A stretch of DNA of 64,000 nt from Erwinia_E haradaeae_H. GTDB taxonomy: Bacteria; Pseudomonadota; Gammaproteobacteria; Enterobacterales; Enterobacteriaceae. Positions 56,852-64,000 of the stretch are shown here, one piece after another. The notes under the pieces were generated by a model. The model saw nothing but the letters and a program-made list of their open reading frames with translations, was not told the origin of the DNA and searched no databases. The translations under genes were made by a program, and so were the position numbers. The stretch is from the NCBI RefSeq assembly GCF_900698885.1, contig NZ_LR217705.1, positions 620,001 to 684,000 on the forward strand, in the 5' to 3' direction. Every line of letters starts with the position of its first letter. Within the stretch, counting starts at the first letter, position 1.

Positions 56852-58114
56852 TTACTCTCTCCCTTGGTTCATGGTGTTAGTGCGTTTAGAATTTATTCGT
56901 CTTGCCTCTATAATATCATTTGAGTTAAGTGCAGTAACACTTTGATGGGTTTTTTCCTTGCTATTAGCATCTGATAAAGGAATAGTATTTTGTAGTTTTT
57001 TGACATTATATTGAGGTGCTTTATCAATTTTAGTAGTCTGATGAGATATGAGTTGCTCTATAGGTAACACTATTAAATGATTGGTTTTTTCATTAATTAA
57101 AACTTTTCTTGTATGACCTAGAACATGTTCCATGGTTTCGATATATAAACGCTCACGAGTAATTTTTGGTGCAGCTTTATACTCAGGTAAGATACGTGAA
57201 AAACTATCTACCTCACCTTGTGCTTCTAAAATAACGCGCGTTTTATATGCACGTGCTTGCTCTAAAATACCCTGCGCATCACCACGAGCGCGTGGTAACC
57301 GATCATTAGCGTAAGCTTCAGCTTCACGCACTACTTGTTCTCGATTTTCACGAGCAGCTATTGCGTCATCAAAAGCTGCTTTTACATCTTCTGGTGGACG
57401 TGCCGCCTGAAGATTCACATCTAGCAATGTAATACCCATATCATATAAGCTAATTGTTTCTTCTAACTCACTCTGTGTCTTGCTTCGGACTACTGTACGC
57501 CCTTCAGTGAGAATACGATCCATTGTTAAATGCCCAATGACACCACGCAAAGCACTATCAGTTGCCTGTCTCAAACTATCATCGGCACTATTGACAGAAA
57601 ACAAATAACGCTCTGGATTGGTGACACGATATTGTACATTCATTTCTACCCGCACAACGTTTTCATCAGAAGTCAGCATAGTCCCGGAAGCTGATAATTC
57701 ACGAACTGCTTCAACATTTACTGCTTGTACCTGATCAATAAAAGTTGGCTTCCAATTTAAACCTGGGTATACTATATGACTAAATTTTCCCAATCTGGTA
57801 ATCACACCTCTTTCAGCTTCCTTTATGGTATATAGTCCGCTAATACCCCAAACAAAAACTATAGAGAAAAGAATAATATACATTAATCGTTCATTGGTGG
57901 TGGTTACGCGAGGAGGTTCGATATGACTATTTTTTTTAGAACCACCTAACCCAAAAAACTGACGAATAAGCTGATGAAACATATTGTCCCACTTATTTTC
58001 TCTGTTATTGCATTTTCCTTTATTGGTATTACCTGTAGAATTGTCACCCGTATTATGGCTATCGCCCCACGGGTTATTATCCTGTCCATGATCTCCAGGT
58101 TGATTCCACGCCAT
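56852..58114 (-). CDS. hflK: FtsH modulator HflK (SPFH family)
   Basis: Partner of HflC in the FtsH-holding complex. The 420 residues start with a polar, glycine- and asparagine-rich cytoplasmic part (MAWNQPGDHGQDNNPWGDS), one membrane segment (about 78-98), the SPFH core (IKEAERGVITRLGKFSH, MLTSDENVVRVEMNVQYRV, DSALRGVIGHLTMDRILTEGR) and a long helical region. The C-terminal tail keeps the drift-prone, polar character of the Escherichia protein (419). In Escherichia hfq and hflX stand between miaA and hflK; both are missing here. Confidence 0.97.
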   Translation of the reverse strand: MAWNQPGDHGQDNNPWGDSHNTGDNSTGNTNKGKCNNRENKWDNMFHQLIRQFFGLGGSKKNSHIEPPRVTTTNERLMYIILFSIVFVWGISGLYTIKEAERGVITRLGKFSHIVYPGLNWKPTFIDQVQAVNVEAVRELSASGTMLTSDENVVRVEMNVQYRVTNPERYLFSVNSADDSLRQATDSALRGVIGHLTMDRILTEGRTVVRSKTQSELEETISLYDMGITLLDVNLQAARPPEDVKAAFDDAIAARENREQVVREAEAYANDRLPRARGDAQGILEQARAYKTRVILEAQGEVDSFSRILPEYKAAPKITRERLYIETMEHVLGHTRKVLINEKTNHLIVLPIEQLISHQTTKIDKAPQYNVKKLQNTIPLSDANSKEKTHQSVTALNSNDIIEARRINSKRTNTMNQGRE

Positions 58115-59096
58115 ATTTGCACTCCATTAATAATTTTATATTGTTATCCGGACAGGTATGACATATCAGGAAATTTACAGAAACATTAATGATATAAATG
58201 TCATAGATCGTTTCTATTGGTGATTATTTGCACCATATACCAGTCAATAATTATTACTATTAGTATGTATATCATTTATTTTAAAATACGAACATAATAG
58301 ATTTTGCAATCTAATGCTTAAATTATATTTTTATATGTAACATTTAGAACATATACAATTTATTTGGAAATTAATAAGAACAGAGTATATTAGATATATT
58401 TTATATACCCTTATATGAATTATAGTAGCGATTATCACGCTATATTACTATATAATATATCCTTTAGTAGTGATAAAATTAGAGTACTTTATTTACAAGT
58501 TGTTGTATTTAGAAAAAAATAACGGATTACTAAAATTCTTTTTAAATATATCGTACAAAAAATTTTACATATAAAATATTACTATCATACAAGCATGTTA
58601 TTTTAGTACATCAGTGATAGTTTTAATTCTATCCTTTAAACTTTATCTCAGTAGACCAAAGATCTCTATATCAAAAATCTAAGTTATTTCATGTTATTCA
58701 AAAACCTAAAATTTTTCAATAAGTGGATTTTCAGCTCGGTATTGTTTACGTGTCTAGAGAAATATTCTCGCACTATTTTGTAGATTCTAATGCTAGTTTA
58801 AATGATGTAATATTAGACATAGCTTACTTATAAAGCTATTCAAGTTATAGTATTTATTATAATTAACCGAATTCCATGATCAAATCTAATCATATAATGT
58901 TTACTTTTAATAAATGAATTAAAAATAAAAAATACTTACATATTATTACTTAATAAAATTTATTTTCACAATAGATCCTGTAATTAGTACGTTTAAATCA
59001 TTCTATCATTTACATAAATTTTCTTAAGTGATATTTTTACTTAGCCTCTCTGAAATGAGACTCATGTAACACACTATAGAAAAAGCTTTATTATTC
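58115..59096. other. Spacer between miaA and hflK; hfq and hflX missing
   Basis: Escherichia has miaA-hfq-hflX-hflK-hflC. Here about 980 bases separate miaA and hflK, less than hflX alone would need. I see no Hfq-like frame (about 100 codons expected) nor any HflX GTPase motif. A G+C-richer patch at about 58725-58780 translates on the minus strand as a stop-free run but resembles neither protein. Confidence 0.6.
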
Positions 59097-60047
59097 TTAA
59101 TCTTGCATCAAAATAATCTGCAATATTTTTTTATAAGCGCAATCAAATTTATCACTATCAAGCCAGCATACATCATCTGACCAACCACGAAGCCAGGTCA
59201 TTTGGTTTTTCGCTAACCGTCGAGTTGCATAGATAGTTTGACATACCATATTTTGGTAATTTATTTTTCCAGATAAATAAGACCACATTTGCCGATATCC
59301 CACGCATCGCATGGAAGACATATCAGCATGTAAGTCACCACGCTCAAAAAATTCTTTTACCTCATATTCAAACCCAAATTTCATCATATCATGTACACGT
59401 TTTTCAATCCTCTGGTTAATTAAATCTCGACTTATAGGCGCAATTGCAAATTCAGAAATATTATACGGTAAAGACCGTCCAGATTTTTTAGTTAAGCCAG
59501 TAATAGTTTGACCAGAGATTAAAAACACCTCTAATGCACGCGACAATCTTTGAGTATCATTAGCATGAATATATTTTGCTGCAGTAGGATCGATAGAATA
59601 TAGCTGCCGATGCACAGCATCCCAACCTTTTATATGTGCTATATCTTGTATGTATTGTCGTACTTCTGGGTTGGATGGAGGAAGAGGTGATAATCCATCT
59701 TTGAGAGCCTTATAATAAAACATCGTTCCTCCAACCAATAGAGGAATGCGTCCACTTTTGGTGATACTATCCATTTCAATTAATGCATCACGACAAAACT
59801 CACCAGCAGAGTAAGTCTCGGATGGATCTCGAATATTTAATAAACGATGCGGCGAAAGAAGACGCTCTTCTAAAGAAGGCTTGGAAGTGCCAATATCCAT
59901 GCCCTTGTAAATTAATGCTGAATCTACACTAATCAGGTCTACTAACAATGTTTTCTGTAGAGCAAGAGCTAAATTAGTTTTACCTGACGCCGTGGGTCCC
60001 ATTAAAAAAATTGCCCGCGGATAGTTAATATTTAGTTGTTTAGTCAT
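59097..60047 (-). CDS. miaA: tRNA dimethylallyltransferase MiaA
   Basis: Adds a dimethylallyl group to adenosine-37 of tRNAs that read codons starting with U, using the isoprenoid made by the pathway that includes IspE. The 316 residues equal the Escherichia protein in length; the P-loop GPTASGKT (about 17-24), DSALIYKGMDIGTSKPS and the C-terminal RCVGYRQMWSYL are intact. The ATG at 60047 matches the family N-terminus, but the CAGG upstream touches the start codon, so the ribosome site is poor. Fourteen bases upstream begins an 8-base repeat of seven copies. mutL, upstream in Escherichia, is missing. Confidence 0.97.
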   Translation of the reverse strand: MTKQLNINYPRAIFLMGPTASGKTNLALALQKTLLVDLISVDSALIYKGMDIGTSKPSLEERLLSPHRLLNIRDPSETYSAGEFCRDALIEMDSITKSGRIPLLVGGTMFYYKALKDGLSPLPPSNPEVRQYIQDIAHIKGWDAVHRQLYSIDPTAAKYIHANDTQRLSRALEVFLISGQTITGLTKKSGRSLPYNISEFAIAPISRDLINQRIEKRVHDMMKFGFEYEVKEFFERGDLHADMSSMRCVGYRQMWSYLSGKINYQNMVCQTIYATRRLAKNQMTWLRGWSDDVCWLDSDKFDCAYKKILQIILMQD

Positions 60048-60060
60048 CCTGAAATACTTT

Positions 60061-60123
60061 AATCTTTTAATCTTTTAATCTTTTAATCTTTTAATCTTTT
60101 AATCTTTTAATCTTTTAATCTTT
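60061..60123 (-). repeat. 8-base tandem repeat array in the miaA leader
   Basis: AATCTTTT is repeated seven times without change (60061-60116), then an eighth partial copy. On the miaA strand the unit is AAAAGATT. The array ends 13 bases before the miaA start codon. Such arrays change copy number by slippage, which would alter leader length; not in a reading frame of any gene I accept. Confidence 0.95.
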
Positions 60124-60483
60124 ATTGAGTCTATACCTGTTTAAAAATCAGTGTAATGCTAATTTTTGTAGACCAGATTAATTTTTAATTTTCTTTTAAA
60201 AAAATTTTTAGTTTAAAATCTTTCATCGTTAATACTTTTTAAAAACGTCACGCGTGAGCTCTCAGTACTTTGTATTTTTATTATAAACACTCATCTGTAA
60301 AACACAAATTATATATAAATGCTATGAATTATAATATTTAAGTCTGGTGATAATCAATAATTTAATCGATATAATTTACCGTTTAATTGTGAATTATTTA
60401 ATTGGGTTTTAATCATAATTTACAGAATCTAGATTTTTATTTAGTAGGAATATCCTTTAAACTGGATCTTATGGAAAGTGCAA

Positions 60484-60502
60484 TACTTATCAGCGATAAG
60501 TA
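60484..60502. repeat. Perfect 8-bp hairpin with 3-base loop
   Basis: TACTTATC (60484-60491), AGC, GATAAGTA (60495-60502), in the former mutL region. Function unknown. Confidence 0.6.
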
Positions 60503-62319
60503 AATCATTTTATACTAATTATTTTAATATTTATCTATTTTATAAAACTATTTATTATACAATGCATCATTATAAAATGATAAAAATCATAAACTCTTCT
60601 GTGCAGAACATCATTTCTAGATTTATATCATCACAGGCAAGTAATTTTAATGATCAATGCATAATACTTTTCTGTTCTTGCAGAGAATATTATTGGTTTT
60701 TATATTAATTACTTTAATAAATAATAGTCATCTAAACTAACAGTTTTAGTTATAGCTATAAATAACACCTAATGATATTTAATGATATTAATAATCCATT
60801 AGTCTGTTAATAACAGTATACGCTTGTAGAAAAAAGTAATATCATCCCCATTTAATAATAAATTATTTTATAAAAATTGAACATATTTTATATGTTATGA
60901 CATAGCTTAATTAGAAATTATAACTATATTAAAAACTTTTATCCTTACTAGAAAATTGTAATTTCACGAAAATAATTGTTAGGTACGTTCTAACTATTAG
61001 TGTACTTAATTTCTATTACCTGATTTTTTCTTGCACCTCAAATGCATCTTAATACTAATTTTTTTAATAAGGGAAATCATGTGTATTGTGTGTATTATTA
61101 TCAATTTTTTATCACGGTAGAGCTAATAATACCTTTAATAAGAAATATTAGTATATAATTCGAATTATTTTCATCAAAAGACACGATTTCCTATCAAATA
61201 AAAAAACCTCAGATCAAATGATCGTTGAACAAAATCTACATGATTTTATTACACAAAGATATAAACGATAATGATATTGATATATCGTAAAAAAGATATA
61301 ATTAAAGTAGTACGTCTATTTTAGATTGTTAATAAAATAAAAAACTTAAAAAGAAAAAATTAAATTTATGTGTATGAATGATCACATGGATAAAACAGTA
61401 ATTAATCATATCATGCGTTTAAATTAATCCAATCAAACTTTCTAAAAAGTTAGATTTTTTATTGTTGCTTCTAGCTTTTAAAAAATTAGAGAGTATCTAT
61501 AGAACATAGAAATAATAATTCAATGGAAATGGTACTCACTAATTAAAATTATAGTATAAATCAAGTAAATATTAAAACTATTAGAATAAATCGCTAATTA
61601 TTAACTTTTCTATTATAGATTTACTGTATTGCATAATATTTTACTCAACGCAGTCAGAATTATGGGTTTACTTTTACAAGGTTTTACCATAAAAAATATA
61701 AAAATTTTTCCAATCTCATATTTCTATATTATAGCTGTTTAAAATGAGCATTTTCTTTTTTATAGAAGAATTCTTGTGAAAAATCTAATGAGTTAAAACT
61801 TTCACTGTTTTGCCGTTATAACTGGATTAAAACTTATTCGGCTTTACTAGTGAAAACTAAAAAGCTAGTTATTATTTAGCGATACTATTATTTATTTCTA
61901 TGACCACTAAAGAATGACAATGATATATATTTTATTTTATTTAATATTATTAAATATAGAACATATACAACTGCATTTCTTATTTTCCGAAATAGTACTT
62001 CTGATATAATCAGTTTATCGTAAAATCAAATTTTTATCTTATTGTACTTTTTTACATGCACACTTGTTTAATTTTTACTAAAATTACTGCTACTGGAATC
62101 AATACTGAGAACTAATGTTGGTTTTAAATTTTACCATATCAAACCTAATAATTTTAACAGGCCACACCTAGTAATAACATAGAAGATATACTATTATTTT
62201 TAATAATATGCTTTATGCTAAAATACAACACAAAATCATACCTTTTAATAAATTTTCAATATTTTATGTTGAACCGCTAGCATAAATAATGTTTAGTAAA
62301 TTTTCTTCGTAGAAATCTA

Positions 62320-63561
62320 TTACGATGAGTGCAATAAAAAATAATTATGAAGGCCTTGATATAATGACTTGCTAAGTTTTTTTTGGTAAAAATGACTAGA
62401 AAGAAGTCTTTCCTCTCTGGTGTTACTAATAAAACCAATTTCAATTAACACAGAAGGAATATAAGGTGAGCGTAAAACGCCAAAACTTGCATATGCCGGT
62501 TTAGACTTATGCAAAGCGCTAACATGCTCCAACTGACATAATACTTTAGTAGCTATCTCATAACCCACTCGCTGAGCATAGATAAATTGAAGATCCAACA
62601 AAGCTTGTCTAACATACAGATCAGTATAATTACCTCCGAATAAGCTATTTTTATTTTTACGTAAAATGTTCAATTTACCATCTTTTTTTCTTAATCTGTT
62701 TACCAGTTCACGACTGGCTCGGCGATTAGACAAAACCCACGCTGAAGCGCCATATGCTCTACAATTATGTGCAGAATCTACATGAATAGATATCAGTATA
62801 CTAGCTTTTTTCTTATACGCTATCAGTGAGCGCTCTGCAACAGAAATAAAATGGTCGTCATTACGAATCATTACTCCATGAAACATAGGATCAGAATTTA
62901 ACCATGATTGAAGCTGACGTGCGATAATAAGAGTTATGTTTTTTTCTTTTAGACCATGTCTACTAATGGCACCAGGATCTTGCCCACCGTGCCCGGCATC
63001 AATCGCAACTATAATCTTATTTTTAATATCATTAACACTAAAATTCGTGTATCTCCTGGCGTTTTTTTTAATTTGACCAGCAGCGTATGGATGTTTTAAG
63101 GTACTGAGGGCAGATGAAACCATTAGCTTTTTTTTAAACTTATACAGATGCCCAGAGTGGTTTAAATCAATCTGCTTATTACGAATAATAGTAAATATAA
63201 GATTATAACGAAAACCAATATGATTCGTGACTACTTTTATTTTTCCACAATTTGCTAATTGAAAAACTAAATGTAAATTATGAGCATTACCTATCCTTAC
63301 TCGGATATATTGTGCGATACCATCAGAACTAAAGTTTCGGGGTAATCCATTTAGAATAATACTATTACGAACATTTAAAACTATACGATCAGGATTATGT
63401 AAAAAAAAGAAAACATATATCGGCTTATTGGAAAAACTTAGCGTAATATTCTCTGAGTTTTGTCTGTTGTTAAGATTAATCTCTAACAAAGTAGATGCGT
63501 GAACAGAAAAAAAAAAGAATAATGGCATCAGGAATAGCCAGTGTTTCATATTTAGTATCAT
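62320..63561 (-). CDS. amiB: N-acetylmuramoyl-L-alanine amidase AmiB
   Basis: A periplasmic zinc amidase that splits septal peptidoglycan at division, activated by EnvC in Escherichia. The 413 residues have a signal peptide (MKHWLFLMPLFFFFSVHAS), an AMIN domain (about 25-125), a short linker, and the Amidase_3 domain with the zinc and catalytic residues: AIDAGHGGQDPGAI, the Glu of HGLKEKNIT, SIHVDSAHN and VLIEIGFISN. Compared with Escherichia (445) the proline-rich linker is shorter and the C-terminal tail is gone. ATG at 63561, or four codons later; neither has a good ribosome site. With mrcB it shows that wall growth and splitting remain. Confidence 0.95.
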   Translation of the reverse strand: MILNMKHWLFLMPLFFFFSVHASTLLEINLNNRQNSENITLSFSNKPIYVFFFLHNPDRIVLNVRNSIILNGLPRNFSSDGIAQYIRVRIGNAHNLHLVFQLANCGKIKVVTNHIGFRYNLIFTIIRNKQIDLNHSGHLYKFKKKLMVSSALSTLKHPYAAGQIKKNARRYTNFSVNDIKNKIIVAIDAGHGGQDPGAISRHGLKEKNITLIIARQLQSWLNSDPMFHGVMIRNDDHFISVAERSLIAYKKKASILISIHVDSAHNCRAYGASAWVLSNRRASRELVNRLRKKDGKLNILRKNKNSLFGGNYTDLYVRQALLDLQFIYAQRVGYEIATKVLCQLEHVSALHKSKPAYASFGVLRSPYIPSVLIEIGFISNTREERLLSSHFYQKKLSKSLYQGLHNYFLLHSS

Positions 63562-64000
63562 GCTAGAATTTTTGACGCATTATCTACTATAAAATGCTTA
63601 GACCATTAGAAATAGCAAAACATACCTAATTATAACATATTATAAAACCATCAGATCTCAAGTATAATTTTACATTAGATATATCCACGGCAAATTAGAA
63701 ACAGCATTGAACAGATTAGTTTGCATTGCTCTGTTTAAGTAAAAGTAACAAAAAATGTATTTTTTCTCATTTTAGTCAAGATCATCTATATCATCTATAT
63801 CATCTATATCAATTATCAATCCTCTATATCATCCAAACAATAATATCAAAATATTCAGAAATTAAACAAATTTACTATAATATTAGCATGACTTATAGTT
63901 TTTTATTGCGATCTGTAATTTATACTCTATTTTTTTTAAAAAACATTCCAGATTTCACTTTATTAGTGAAAACATGCATTAATAGTAGGATCAATATCCT
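63562..64000. other. Spacer upstream of amiB, to the window end
   Basis: 439 bases with no gene start or end seen. It holds a 9-base repeat of three copies (63781-63807), then related CTATATCATC strings up to about 63833. Confidence 0.5.
63781..63807. repeat. 9-base tandem repeat, three copies
   Basis: ATCATCTAT is repeated exactly three times (63781-63807), with a further partial copy nearby (CTATATCATC, about 63822-63833). A simple slippage repeat in spacer DNA. Confidence 0.9.

Larger units (their letters stand above)
60048..62319. other. 2.3-kb spacer between amiB and miaA; mutL missing
   Basis: Escherichia has amiB-mutL-miaA. The gap is a little longer than a mutL gene (about 1.85 kb) but no MutL motif or long frame remains. 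It starts with the 8-base repeat array (60061-60123) and also holds TACTTATC/GATAAGTA (60484-60502), a G+C-rich TCACGCGTGA palindrome (60248-60257) and a doubled TAATGATATT (about 60771-60790). Confidence 0.65.

Noticed and set aside
60061..60123. CRISPR-like array
   Set aside because: Repeats are 8 bases with no spacers and no cas genes nearby; it is a simple slippage repeat.
60478..60708. 76-codon frame in the old mutL region
   Set aside because: No ribosome site, no similarity, low-complexity composition; it overlaps a hairpin.
1..64000. Insertion sequences, prophage or horizontally acquired islands
   Set aside because: No transposase, integrase or phage-like frame is present, and every gene is typical vertical enterobacterial stock.

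Overview
This window looks like part of the chromosome of a host-restricted gammaproteobacterial (Enterobacterales) symbiont with a reducing genome. All 33 recognised proteins match Escherichia-type proteins nearly end to end. The DNA is strongly A+T rich, the genes cover only about 62 % of the window (my sum of CDS lengths), and the rest is spacer with many stop codons, up to 4.2 kb long. I see no insertion sequence, phage, CRISPR array, rRNA or credible tRNA. Gene order is still enterobacterial inside each block, but single genes have dropped out. A symbiont of a plant-feeding insect, such as the Pantoea-related stink bug symbionts, would fit; the species is a guess.

Layout. 0-6 kb: prfB-lysS, kdsA (minus), tyrS. 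7-12 kb: mlaA, then the minus-strand set lolB-ispE-prs. A 1.7-kb gap follows where hemA should be, then prfA-prmC. 16-24 kb: tgt, (yajC missing), secD-secF on minus; ydiK; pgpB and ribA divergent. 24-41 kb is gene-poor: mrcB, ppk, udk and ptsI lie alone between spacers of 1.3-4.2 kb. 42-55 kb is the dense transcription/translation block secE-nusG-rplKA-rplJL-rpoBC, followed by dapB. 55-64 kb, minus strand: amiB, (mutL missing), miaA, (hfq and hflX missing), hflK-hflC.

Functions kept: translation (RF1, RF2, their methylase PrmC, LysRS, TyrRS, L1, L7/L12, L10, L11), transcription (RpoB, RpoC, NusG), tRNA modification (Tgt, MiaA), protein export (SecD, SecF, SecE), FtsH control (HflK, HflC), envelope (KdsA, LolB, MlaA, PgpB, PBP1b, AmiB), cofactor and isoprenoid routes (RibA, IspE), PRPP, lysine/diaminopimelate (DapB), polyphosphate, uridine salvage and PTS enzyme I. 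A gram-negative wall and outer membrane are therefore still made.

Most notable: (1) RF2 is read in one frame, so the programmed +1 frameshift that autoregulates prfB is gone; (2) PBP1b has SLAQ where the transpeptidase SxxK motif should be; (3) the spacers carry more long perfect inverted repeats than I would expect, best seen in two adjacent hairpins with 14- and 15-bp stems upstream of tyrS; (4) an 8-bp unit is repeated seven times just before miaA; (5) hemA, yajC, queA, hfq, hflX and mutL are missing from otherwise conserved gene strings. I did not find a new multi-gene system.
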